Below, piece by piece: positions 33,729-45,156 of a DNA stretch of 64,000 nucleotides. The stretch spans positions 1 through 64,000 of the forward strand of contig WTXI01000068.1 in assembly GCA_022376515.1 (NCBI GenBank). Direction: 5' to 3'. Within the stretch, counting starts at the first letter, position 1. Each line of letters begins with the position of its first letter. The notes beneath the pieces were generated by a model. The model saw nothing but the letters and a program-made list of their open reading frames with translations. It had not been told where the DNA came from and did no database searches. Source of the stretch: Lactifluus volemus. Taxonomy: Eukaryota > Basidiomycota > Agaricomycetes > Russulales > Russulaceae. A program made the translations under genes and the position numbers.

Positions 33729-36083
33729 ATGTCTCAACCTGAAGGACCTGAACATCAAACCTTCAGTGTAGGTGATTATAGGGAGGCGAACAGCCAAGGT
33801 ACGTTTCCCGTACTCTCTACCTTGTTGCTATCCGATTTTACCACCAACTTATTCACTAGGTGCTGCCACAGACAGGGCTGCGAGAGACGAAAATCAATGG
33901 CAGGAGCAGGAGCGTGCTGATAGTTCCAGGGCACTCTTCTCACTGTACCAGGATATAACAGAGGAAGACGACAGAGAGTTGGCTGAACGCTGGCTAAAGG
34001 ATGCTGACGGGATTATTGTTTTTGTACGCATCTCAGTTACATTTCCCACACTGCTTCATGCATTGAACCAATATTACAGACTGGCTTGTTTTCTGTCGCC
34101 GTTCTTACATTTCTTACCGTGACAATCCCGGATATCAAGGATGATCCGCAGGCAGTGACCGCATTCTATCTCACGCAACTTTTTGCGCTTCAACTTGATG
34201 CATACGACAACGGATCAACCCCTTTTATTCCAGATAAATCTCCCTTTTCCTCCAATTTGCCAGCGATCCCCACCACAGTGAACGCACTCCTTTTCATCTG
34301 CTTGAACCTCAATCTTTTCTCTGCAATACTGGCTTTGTTGGTACAGCAATGGACGCGTCAATACCTCATGCTTACTCATTCCCTGCGGTTCAGCTCCAAC
34401 TACCGAGCGCGGGTGCGCAAAGTCTTTGGCAGTAGCGTCCAGAAATCGCCAATCATTTGGGCTGTCCTGGTATCGATGAATTCGTTATTTTTGTCCATGA
34501 ACGTTTTTCTTTTCGCCATTTCCCTCTATCTTCTGCTTCTCGATAAACCGGTCTACATCTGCTTCTACACTTGCTCGATCGTTTGCGTCTTGATATGTGC
34601 CTTCATTCATTTTATGCACACACGTGCATTACAACTATCATTCTTCGTAAGCATCCCGTCTTTACAGGTTGTGCAAGAGAAGTTTTTCTGGAAATCGACA
34701 ATGGAGGTCGACGACCACATCGTAGACCAGATATTCGATGCACTCAGGCCGGAGAACTCAGATCTAGTGCGATTCGGAGACGAGAAGATTAAAATGAAGC
34801 TTAAAATGGCAATGAAGAACTTAATGGAACGTACTTGGTCATCCAATTCCCTCTCCGACTCGGAAAAGATACGGCGAGTCGTCGCCTGTGTGGAGTTCGC
34901 TGATTCCGTACACCTCTCGGACGTAGCGTCGTCAATTCTTCAAGTCATATTCCCCTGCGACCAGCATCAATTGTTAACACTCGTCGAATTGGGGCAATCC
35001 TTGCGAAACCGACGTAATGGGATTGGGTTGTGCGCACAAAGCGTTGTTGCTGGCATCATTTCAAATGTGCGGTCAGGCGACCACCGTTGGATTGCACTCA
35101 CTGCAGACCAATTAGGGAAATCGGAAGATTCCATTCGGCGATACCTCGAACAGGGTCAAGAAAACTTGTTACTTGTCAACCTGATCCACATCACTCGCCA
35201 GATCCTTCAATCCTCTTCCGGGGACGAGTCGGACGACTCGAATCGGGGTCGGGATATGGCCTCCGCGTCGTTGATCATATTACCAACACTTTCCAATTTC
35301 GACATGAGCAATACTCTTCCAGGACTGAAGCGCGACTTTGGTGTCTTGTGGGATGAAATCAATCGGGAAGCTCCGAACAACAGAGTCGCTATAAAGATCC
35401 GCAACAGCCTTCGCGGTCTCCGCGATGAGAGCTTACCTCAAAGCGATGGTCTCCCTTCTGGTTGGGAGGAGGTCCGACAGACTCCAGATGGCTATAACAC
35501 GCGCAGCACCACTTGGATTCCTCCGTCCATGAATCCTAGCAACGATGATCTCCCTCCTGGATGGGAGGTTCGACAGACTCCAGATGGGCGCACGTACTAC
35601 ATCGATCATAACAAGCAACGCACCACTTGGACCCGCCCATCCGACCCCCCGCCTTATATCGCGCCCCAGACTCCTCCCTCACGGGAGCTACTAGCATCGC
35701 AGCAGGCTCCAAATCATATCAATTGCACCCCCACAATCTCTTCCTCGTCCCACATGAATGTCCAGCCCCTCGAAAGCGATGGCCGTCCTCAGGCCGGTAC
35801 TTCACAGGCCACAGCTTCTGCCACCACCACCACCACCACCACAGCCAACATCGCTGGCTCATCTGACACCGTTCGGCCTGACCCTAGAAGCGTGCTTTCT
35901 ACGTCGCCAACGAACGTTTCAGTGACCCCTTCTCCTGCCCATGCCATTTCGGATTTACCTTCTGTTTCTCTCCCTGACACTATTCGCCCTACTCCCCTCA
36001 GCGTGTATCATCATTCTCAAGAACTGGGCCGTAACAATTCAATCGAGATGAGATCACTCGATCACATGGACCCGAAATCGTGA
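33729..36083 (+). CDS. Gene I: DUF6535 membrane protein with one intact and one cored-out WW domain
   Basis: The exons are 33729-33798, 33860-34023 and 34080-36083, giving about 745 residues. The start is MSQPEGPEHQTFSV; exon 2 gives ADSSRALFSLYQDITEED and WLKDADGIIVF. Four membrane segments and the helical region are clean. The first WW reads LPSGWEEVRQTPDG and then jumps to YNTRSTTWIPP: the six residues corresponding to RIYYVD of gene D are missing, so the central beta strand is gone. The second WW ([25 protein letters not shown]) is complete and is followed by PPPY, a PPxY motif. A one-base insertion near 36070 (CCCGAAATCG against CCCGAATCG in D) trims the last residues, ending DPKS. Confidence 0.8.
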
Positions 36084-36924
36084 CCCGTCGGATCATTCGG
36101 CTTGGTCTCTGCTTGGCCAAATCAAAACTTGTGATATTGGCCGTCGCGGAATCGTATGCTATGAAGTCGATGTGATTTTTCAACAGGTTTTCTTGGAATT
36201 TGTAAAACCACGTTTCATGTACCGTATTTCACCGTCTCATCCTTCCTCGTTTCATCTATGCCTTCTTTTTTATCTCCTTTGTGTCTGCTTCGTGCCTCTC
36301 GATTCCCCGTTTGGATTTACGTTTACTTTTGTTCACTGGGTACGGCAATCTCCGTGCAAAACGCGTCTTCCCTTTGTCCTTTTGGACCTCGACTTCTCCC
36401 GCCGCATCTAAGCCCTTAATTTTTGGTTTTTACTTTCTGTTGAGGAAATTTGAATGCGAGCGTCTTCTGAAGCATTATGAGATGCACGCGTCCTCGAAAT
36501 CTTCCTTGTCTTTCGGTCACGTGTCTCCTTTGTAGAGAGTGCCTTGAGCTCTCTTTTTGACCTTTCGTTTCATTTACGATCCACTTTTCTCACCTTTTGA
36601 AAAGGTAGTTTTTGTGTCCCAATTTCTGAATCAATAATGAGCGTGCGAAGCGAACAAATGAAAGGGGAGAGAAATCACGCGAGAGAAGAAAACAAACATT
36701 GGGACAATCCGGTTATCCCGTCCTGGGGTCGTACCTCTGCGCTCCGCCCTCGACCTCAGCCTCTGCTACAATTCCCTAGCAGTAGCTGTATCCACGCATA
36801 TGTTCTTAGCGCGTTTGGACATATTCCCGCTTTCCAGCTACAGGTTCACGGTAGAATCGAATCTAAAGAGGTCTGTGAATTGTACTCTAAGCAACCTCGC
36901 CCTCCATTTCTCACGCGACCCCAT
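36084..36924. other. Intergenic: gene I 3' flank and unassigned sequence
   Basis: Positions 36172-36560 carry the shared CT-rich 3' flank of WW-type genes. Positions 36580-36924 show no recognisable gene; the open frame at 36637-36975 has no domain. Confidence 0.45.
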
Positions 36925-37690
36925 GATGTCATTTGGGGCTACCTTGAACACGGTTATAAGGTCGCTACTGTATGACGCACATCATTCACCAAACCTTTTG
37001 CCTTCTTTTGGAGGATCGCGATATGGCTGACGCATCGACATTCGTCTTACCGACACTTTCCAATTTTACCATAGAAAAATGTTGTGCAGCAGTGGGATGA
37101 TCTCGGAGATCTATCGAGAGGGTGAAAGTTCTTGCGATGATCCGCAACGACCTTGACCATCTCCGCCTCTTATCGACTCCTCTTCCTCTTGGCTGGGAGG
37201 CCCGACGTACTCCACAAGGGCGCATATACTACGTTGATCACAACACGCGCAGCACCACCTGGACCCGTCCGTCCGTCCTACTCTCCTCCTCATACCCGCC
37301 CCTCACACACCTCAGGTTGCTCCCTCACTGGAGGTATCACAGCAGTCTTCGTCCCACCTCAATGTAGAGCGCCTCAGGACTCGGAAGTGACGGCTGCTCT
37401 CAGGCCGGTTACTTCACAGGCCAAAGTAGTAGTAGCTTCCGCTGCTACCACCACCACCACCACCACCACAGCAGCCAACATTGCTGAATCGTTTAGAGAG
37501 CACCCTACCGTTCGACTTGACCCTATTACTACCAGCGGTTTGGTTCCTGCGAGTACCCATTTGCCCATGAACGTTTCAATGGCCCCTTCTGCAAGTGTCA
37601 GTTCGCAGGTACTTTCACGGCCTACGTCACGATTCTCACACGGACCCGTCAGCTGAAAATCGTCGTGACCCGTCGGACAATTCCGCGTAG
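36925..37690 (+). pseudogene. Locus J: 3' fragment of a WW-type DUF6535 gene
   Basis: Homology starts abruptly at GATGTCATTTGGGG, the family's DVIRGYLEHG segment, and runs to the ancestral stop at 37688-37690. Frames change several times in the helical region (for example around 36960-37110). One complete WW domain survives ([25 protein letters not shown]; about 37179-37275), followed by a broken Ser/Thr-rich tail with a CCA-repeat. It has no start or membrane part, so it is a truncated duplicate. The tail is closest to genes B and C. Confidence 0.75.
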
Positions 37691-38633
37691 TAACCGAACA
37701 AAGTTGTTGCCGATGATGGTCCTTGTAGGTTCAATTTCTTGTCGAGCGATATTCGTTTTCTCCCGGATATTTTTTCAAACCGTGTTTCACGTCCTCCCTT
37801 CTCTCACTTCGTGTCATCCCTTTTCACCCTTGTACCTCAGGCACAGGCCCGCTGCGGCTTCGTGTTACGCTAATGTTTCCTTTGTCGCCTTTTATGTCTG
37901 CTGCGTTCCTCGTGCCTTTCGATTCCTTGTTCATTTTCGTTCGTTCGGTACGGCCCTCGACCGCTTCACGCCGCGTCCATGCCCTCTAATTTCTGTTACT
38001 CCTCGTCTTCAAGTTACGGTTGTACTTGTATGCCATTTCAAATACTTCCAGTTCCAGTTTCCAACGAAATACAAAGTACGGATACCCTGAGTTGCAAAGG
38101 CAAAGCCTAACAAACGTGAATACCACAATAGAGGATGTAAGAATATCGGACTCGGAGGCGAAGACTCGGATCTGAGAATCATTGAAAAGAGAAACACGAA
38201 AACATTGATGACTCGCAAAGCGCACTCGAGGCAAGTGAGGAAGAAAGATGGTGCAGGAGAGAATGTCATAAAGCAGGAACAAACGAAAACACGAGACATA
38301 CTAAGACCATTACGGAATTCGGTCGACACAATGTCGGTGAGGCAGGGGTAAGGGTAAGCCGGTAAGGGCCAGGTGTCGTTACACGGAGAATGGAAAAAGG
38401 CACGACTTTTTAGCGCCGCCGTCACGGTGATTTAAGACCTTCAGCCTGAGGAGACAACTTTTCAGCAGACACTGCGGTGATAGAAGCTGAAGCCTTCTAC
38501 GGCAATATATATGAGGGAGGAGGACTTTGTGGGGAGATAGGAGTAGGAGTAATGTTGGAAGATGAAGAAGATTAAGTTTTTAACGTTGGGCGTGTCACCC
38601 GTTGACGTTGAGCGGATCGGCGTGCCGGACCTC
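37691..38633. other. Intergenic between J and K
   Basis: Positions 37790-38000 carry a version of the WW-type 3' flank (CTCAGGCACAGGCCCGCTGCG). Positions 38000-38450 hold overlapping reverse frames without a recognisable domain. Positions 38600-38633 still read as the remains of K's WW region beyond its stop. Confidence 0.4.
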
Positions 38634-40383
38634 CTATCCGAGAGGGAGACCGTTACCTTGGGTTAAAATGTTGTGGAAATGACGAAGATGGTCGCGAATG
38701 TTCCAAAGAACTGCGCTGTTCGGTGCTTCTTGATCGATTTCGTTCCACAGGGCAAGAAAGTCGTGCTGAAGCTCGGGAAGAGTATTTCGAATGTCAAAAT
38801 TGGAAAGTGTTGGGAATATGTGTGATGAGGCGTCAGGTAGAAGTAAATGCTGTCGACCGCCGGGATCATCCCTTGAAGATTCAAGGTTCTGGCGAGTGAT
38901 GTGAATCAGGTTAGCGAGTAACACGCTATCGTTGCCATGCTCAAGGTAGCGTGGAAGGGAAGGGCCTAATTGGTCCGTAGCAAGCGCAACCCAATCGCTG
39001 TCGTCTGCCTGTACTTTTGAAATGATGCCAGCAACGATGCTTTGCGCACATGAACCAATCTTCTGTCCGGTAGTATTGTCCTTGGGTCTCAGGAGATTCC
39101 CCATTTCAACGGAACGCAGCGCATCCTGCTGGTCCTGAGTGAATACGTGTTCGAGGATTGATGACGTTACTTTTGGGAGGTGTATAGTGTCAGCGAAGTT
39201 GACACAGACGACGAGTCGGCGCATTTTCTCTGAGACAGTCAGGAAATTGGATGACCAAGCATGCTCCAATAATTTATGCACGGCCGTCTGAAACCTCTCG
39301 CTTCCCAATTTAATGACCTTCTGTAGTGGGTCGTCGACTATTTTTGATTGGCAAAAAGCGAGGATGTTTTCAAAGAACTGCACGAGGTCAGAATCTTCGA
39401 CAACAGCCTTGAATAATCGATCCAAGACGCGAACGTCGCTATCTGCCGATCGCGTCTTGGAACGAACCTGCGAATAAACAAGGGATTAGTGTTGACCTGT
39501 GAATACACGAAAGAATAGAGGGGGCCTATAGGATGCACTTACTCTTCGCAGCCAACATAGGACGCCGACATATAAGAAGAAGCAAATGAATCCAGAAGAG
39601 AAGAATACGATGAAGACAGCTTTGCTGACATGGAAGAGATAGATGGAAATGCCAGCCCACAAAAGGAACAAGGAAATATGGATCATGACCCTTACGACCC
39701 AAGCCGGCAATGCATCCAAATCTTCGTATTCGTTGACAATGACGTCTTGCACGCGCGCTCGATCGTGGGGGCTGTTTTTCAGAGACCGAGTAAACAGGAG
39801 GCTCTTAGTCATCCATCGCCGTATCGATATGGCGAGAATCGCGGTGCCAAGATCGAAAGTCAAACTCATGAACAAGAGCGAGTTTGCCCAGATGGCGTAT
39901 TTCGGAGGAGAGAACGGGGGCGGTTGAGCTGGGGTGGAAGGGAGAGGACTGTTGGAGTCTCCGGGAAACTGAAGTTCGTAAAGTTTCTCGAGGTAGAATG
40001 CAGATTTTTCCTGTGTGTCCGGTCTGAGGTCCTGGAGTGTAACGGCAAGTAATGCCGCAACGACGGCTGAGAACAAGCCCATCTGTGATATTGGCTCGAT
40101 ATTTGAAGCGGCAAGGGGAATAAGGGGGGTACGCACGAAGATAATGATGACCTCGGCATACTTTTGCGAGAATTCGGCTTTCTTATTGTCTTTCTCTGTC
40201 ATCTTGCAATACATAGTGAAGAGGGGCTCCGAGCTATCATTGAATACGGGGTATGGGGCAGCATCTAGGTGGATAAGACTAGTGTTGAGATAAATGAAAC
40301 CGTAACTTACCTGGAAGGTCCTCATGCCAGTGAATCGGATCAGTCATGTGGAGAGTGTGGTGTTCAGGCTCAGGCTGAGACAT
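38634..40383 (-). CDS. Gene K: DUF6535 membrane protein, truncated at the first WW Trp
   Basis: The minus-strand exons are 40383-40311, 40264-40137, 40082-39543 and 39467-38634, giving about 524 residues; all phases agree. The start is MSQPEPEHHTLHM; exon 2 gives NDSSEPLFTMYCKMTEKD and YAEVIIIF. The third exon is exactly 540 nt, as in genes L and N, and ends at a fourth-exon junction that WW-type genes lack. Membrane segments include LLFMSLTFDLGTAILAISI and ISLFLLWAGISIYLF. The protein stops at LPLG followed by TAG, where sister sequences have LPxGW: the first WW Trp codon TGG aligns with TAG. The codons beyond read EVRHADP, a decayed WW. The result is a WW-less form that may still be functional. 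Confidence 0.75.
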
Positions 40384-40637
40384 TGGAGAATTGAAAAGAA
40401 GACCGTGGTTCTGAACAGACGTGATAAGGAGGTCATGTTGTATTCCCACGTTACAGACATGAGGCAGCCAAAAACAAGGGGAACGCCAAACCAGAAAGTC
40501 TAGATTACGGCGCCCACTCCTTACGCCTCTTCAGTTTAGCACATGGTCCATTGACAGCTGACGTAAACGAGGAAGAGGCGAGGGCCTCCGAGTCCGAGCC
40601 CAACAACGTACAAACCTCTTCTTACCTTTATCCACCA
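40384..40637. promoter_or_regulatory. Shared 254-bp divergent promoter region of genes K and L
   Basis: Genes K (minus) and L (plus) start 254 bp apart, head to head, so any promoters must lie here or overlap. Both starts have the family context CCAATGTCTCA. No specific TATA box or known factor site can be named with confidence. Co-regulation is inference. Confidence 0.45.
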
Positions 40638-42846
40638 ATGTCTCAATCTGAACACCAGAATCTCAAAGAAACTGATCACGAGGGGGCAAATCGCCGAGGT
40701 ATGTTAGTTTCTAATCCTATCTAATTTCACCACCGGGCCAACGTGTACACTAGATACCGACCGAAGCTCGGTGCGGAATCAGGAACAGGAGCCTGAATTT
40801 GCTGATAGCTCGGGGCCTCTCTTCGCCATGTATTGTTTAACAGAAAAGAAGAACAATCATGACAATAAGAGGACTCAATTCGCCCGGGAAAATGCTCAGT
40901 CGCTCATGATCTTCGTGCGCACCTCATTTTTATTATAATTTCCGTACTGGTTCAAATATCAAGTCAATGACACAGTCCGGCTTGTTCTCTGCCGCCGTTG
41001 CGACATTACTTACGGTGACAGTCCAGGACCTCAAGCAAGACCCACAGGATACGTCTGCATTCTATCTCGAGAATATCTATAAGCTTCAAGTTATTGGAAG
41101 CGCCAATGCACCTCGCCCTTCTTCCCCCGCACAACTCCCTCCGTTCTCTCTTCCGATACATGCCATCATGACGAACATATTCCTCTTCATGAGCTTGTGT
41201 CTCAACCTTTTCACTGCAATTGTCGCGATATTGATATGGCAATGGTTGACTTATAGCCTCTGGGTTATAGAGTCGTCGCGGTACAGCCCCCATTTCCGAG
41301 CGCGGGTGCAAGAAGTCATGAGCCGTGAATACCATGCGCCGAATTCCCCGGTGAATTGGATATTAATGGCCACGACATACCTTTCCGTATGTTTCTCATG
41401 TGTTGGCGTTTCCATATATCTCCTCTATCTCAACGAAGCGGTCTTTGGCTCCATCATTCTTTGCGGATTCCTTTGCTTTTTGGCATATTGTTATCTTATG
41501 TGTTTTATGAATAAGGTTCTCCGTTCATTCATCGTGTATTTGCAGATCAACCCTAATTTCTGGTTTATTCGCAGGCTAAAATCCCGGCATGGTCGCCGAG
41601 GATTGATGGCGGCGTTATAAACCAGCTATTCGAGGCTCTCGTTAAGGATTCCGACTTCTTGCAATTTTTTGAGGGCATCCCTGGCTTCTGCAGATCATCA
41701 GTAGTCGATGACCCCGTACGCAAGTTTACTAATCTGGGAAGCGAGAAGCTGCATAATGCCGCGGAGAAATTATTGAAACGTACTTGGTCATCCAATTTCC
41801 TCTCCGACTCAGAGAAAACACGGCGACTCATCGCCTGCGTCAACTTCGCTGACGCTGTGCGCCTCATGAATGTAGCGTTGTCGATCTTCAAACGCATATT
41901 CCCTCGGGACCAGCATAACGCCCTCCGATCCGTTGAAATGGGGAAATTCCTAAGAAGCCAAAGAAATAGCACCCAACAGGAGATTGGTTTGTGTGCCCAA
42001 AGCATCGTTGCTGGCATTATTTCCAACGTGCAAGAAAGCAACGATGGTTGGGTTGCTCTCGCTGCGGATCAATTAGGCAAATCGGAAGACGTCATTCGGG
42101 GCTACCTCGAACGTGGCAATAACGACGTGTTACTTGCCAACCTGACCCACATCACTCGACAGATCTTTCACTCTTTGGAGGATAATCGGGACATGGCTGT
42201 TGCGTCATCATCCATATTACCATCACTTTCCGAATTTGGGGTACGAGATACGCTGCCTGAACTGCAGCGCGATTTCCTTGCCTTGTGGAAAGAAATCGGA
42301 GAGGCGCCGAACGACAATGTTCTTAAGGAGATCCGCGACAGTCTGTTCAATGTTTACAACACCTTTACTCAAGGCTCGACTCCGACAACCCCACCCAATC
42401 CCTCTGACTCGACTTCTCCTGTCCACAGGCCGGTAGACGGGAATGACACTATCACCTCTCTTACCACCTCTTCTCCTCAGTCCCTCTTGCCTGCCCCAGG
42501 TCATATCGCCATAGCTCTTGCCGACGAGTCGCCACTTGGTGGTATTCCTGAAGTGACGCGCTGTCCCACGGCAGCCTCTGCGTCGTCAGGCACCATTCCT
42601 TCTCTCGCGAACCAAGGTCTTTCCGATATTTCACAGGCAGTAACTTCTGCTGCCAGGGCGAAAGCAGGTAACATTGCTGTCCCTTCTACCACTCCAGAGG
42701 TTGCTTCTATCTTTGGTCCTCACGTTACAAGCACTGCATCTGTCATCGCACACCACGATGCTCAAGACATGAACGATCCAGTTGAAATGAATCCGCTCCC
42801 TCGTACACGCCAGTTGGATCTCTCAGCTCTGGACCCTCCCGCTTAG
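40638..42846 (+). CDS. Gene L: WW-less DUF6535 membrane protein, four exons
   Basis: The exons are 40638-40698, 40754-40914, 40976-41515 and 41575-42846, giving about 677 residues. The start is MSQSEHQNLKETDH; exon 2 gives ADSSGPLFAMYCLTEKKN and NAQSLMIF. The 540-nt exon 3 has membrane segments around IFLFMSLCLNLFTAIVAIL and VCFSCVGVSIYLLYL. Intron 3 uses the donor AAG-GTTCTC, weaker than usual, and the acceptor TTCGCAG, and restores the frame to FEALVKDSDFLQFFEGIPGF. The helical region is complete ([15 protein letters not shown]). Where WW domains should start (after FTQGS) there is only a Thr/Pro/Ser-rich tail. The 3' end is followed by a hairpin MITE-like element. Confidence 0.8.
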
Positions 42847-42949
42847 TCCCCTCATGGTCGATCGAAGCAAGGCGAAAGTCTCGATTTGTTGATGGTCTTC
42901 GTAAGTCTTATTTTTAAAGTTTACACTAAGCTGTGGAGGGTGTTGACTC

Positions 42950-43062
42950 TGGCAGTTTTACAAGTTAACTCTTGTGACACCGTATTGGGATGAGCATCAG
43001 TCATTGCTGATGCTCATCCCACTGTGGTGCATATAACATGAGTTAACTTATCAAAACTGGCA
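42950..43062. mobile_element. MITE-like long hairpin element
   Basis: The ends TGGCAGTTTT and AAAACTGGCA are inverted apart from one base, and AGTTAACTC occurs in both arms. The centre is a perfect 14-bp stem, GGGATGAGCATCAG and CTGATGCTCATCCC, around a 6-nt loop (42987-43020). The whole 113 bp folds on itself. It has no coding capacity. I see no clear target duplication. Confidence 0.6.
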
Positions 43063-43611
43063 AGGTTGCAGAACTTATGCCGCCCATGGTATTATTGCAC
43101 ATTTCTTGTACAAAGAAACCATCTTTTACTTTTGTGGTGTTACAGTGTCTCCTCTCGTTCACATTCCCTTTTCAAATTCTTATCACCTCACCATCCTGTG
43201 CCCTCCCGTCCATTTTGTTTGATCATATCAGTGTAGCGAATATTATATATGAGAGTGTCTAATTTCGCTATGAAATTTGACCAATGTTGTACTGTATAAG
43301 GTCGTGGAGATCCCACTTGCATGCAAGACGGTTGAAACTCTTCCTTACATCATGCGGTCATCGAATCGTTCTGTTGAGAGTTCCAACGTTAGGGTAGTAC
43401 TAGTACTAGTCGTGCCACACCTCAACTGACTAGAGGTCGGGATCCATGATGCCGTTCAGACCCTCTCACCCAACTCAATGTGTCCTCTTCATACGCGTAA
43501 TAAGTTATTATTACTATCTGCGATTGTCACGTGACCCAGTTGGCCCAAACCAGCGGCGTCCAGCGCGTACGTATCCGAACGAATTGTTTGTATATCCTCC
43601 AATGTCGCACC
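43063..43611. other. Gene-free stretch upstream of pseudogene M
   Basis: No coding region, RNA or repeat that I can name. It ends in the family start context CCTCCAATGTCGCA of locus M. Confidence 0.4.
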
Positions 43612-45156
43612 CTGAACACCAGACAGTCAGGATAACTGATCACAAGCGGAAAGCTTTTGGTATGTTACCTTCCACTCAACGTTAATCCCACTTCATGTCA
43701 CCATCAACTGTACACCAGATTCTTCCCCCCCGAACGGCGTTCAGATGGTTCAAAATCAGGAACTCGTGCCCGAATTTCTGATAGCTCGGGGCCTCTCTTC
43801 ACAATGTAGTGCACGACAGAGAAAGACTATAAGAACGCTGAATTCTTGCGGAAAAATGCCGAGACGCTCATTCTCCTTGTGCGTGCTTCATTTTTAAATT
43901 CTATGTAACTTTTCAAAACTCCAGTCAATTTTACAGATGGGCTTATTCTCAGCCACCGTTGCAACAGTACTTTCGGTGACATGGCAAGTCCTCCGACAAG
44001 ACCCGCGTTCTACCTTGAGCATATCTGTCAGCTTCAATTTCTCGGTGGCTCCAACACGCCCCGCCCTTCCACCCCTGCTCAGCCACCTTCTCACCTCCGA
44101 AATACGCGATCTGGGTGAACGCACTCCTATCCATGAGCTTGTGTCTCAACATTTCCACCGCAATTTTGGCTATATCGTTATGGCGATGGATAAATTTAAG
44201 CCTCCTTGTTGGTCATCGAATCTTCTCTCCGACTCGGAGAAAATGCGGCGACTCGTCGTCTGCGTCAACTTTGCTGACTCTGTACGCCTTCCGGGTGTAG
44301 CATTCTCAATCCTTCAAGATATATTCCCCCGAGATCGACATAATGCGCTGCGGTCAGTTGAAATGAGCCACTTCTTGAGGAGCCAAGGCGATAGCACGCA
44401 GCGGGAGATTGGCTTGTGTGCGCAAAGCATAGTTGCGGGTATCATTTCAAACGTGCAGGAACGCAACAATCGTTGAGTTGCGCTCGCTGCGGATCAATTA
44501 GGCAAATCCGAAGGCGTCATTCGGGACTACCTCGAGCGTGGTAATGGCAACGTATTACTCACCAACTTGACCCACATCACTCACCAGATCCTTCACTCTG
44601 TCCGCGAGGAGGTCGAAGAGATGGTTCAAACGCATTCTATTACTTCCCTCCCTATTTCGCACGACGGCGCTTGATTATCAGTCTTCTCATTTTCCCTTCC
44701 TCCCCTTCTCATTCCAATTTCAAGTCATATCACCGCCGAACCGGCTGGCGACACTCCACCTGGCGGTATCCCTGAAGCAGCGCGACGCCCCACCACGGCT
44801 GCTGCGTCGATCGAACCCACTCCTCTCGGAGGCCAGGACCGTTCCGGTACCCCACAGGTCGTAGTTTTGAGTGCCACCCCAACAACAAGCAACATTGTCA
44901 ACACCCCGTCCACAGAGTGCACTACCGTTCGAACGACCTAACATTAACAGCGTGCCTGCCGTGATGGTCACATCTTTTCCTTCCCCACGACTCCAGGAGT
45001 AGTCTGTTTCTTTCACCCTCACGTTGCAGGCACTACACCCCTCGTGGCGCATTCCGGTGCTGATAACGTGAACATTCTAATTGGAATGGAATCGCTCCAT
45101 GGTACACCAGTCAGATCCGTCGTCTGAAAATTGTGGCCATAGATAATCTCGCTTAG
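43612..45156 (+). pseudogene. Locus M: heavily decayed DUF6535 gene of the K/L/N type
   Basis: The start MSPHPEH-like exon 1 (43612 onward, actual reading MSHPEHQTVRITDHK), a TAG in exon 2 at 43807-43809 where relatives have MYC, and exon 3 from 43937 (MGLFSATVATVLSV) can all be traced. Exon 3 is frameshifted early (after RQDPR) and has a large internal deletion around 44190-44215 that fuses the second membrane segment directly to the WSSNLLSDSEK part of the helical region. After SNVQERNNR there is a TGA, although the family sequence continues (AADQLGKSEGVIRDYLERG). The tail is recognisable to an ancestral stop at 45154-45156. Confidence 0.75.
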
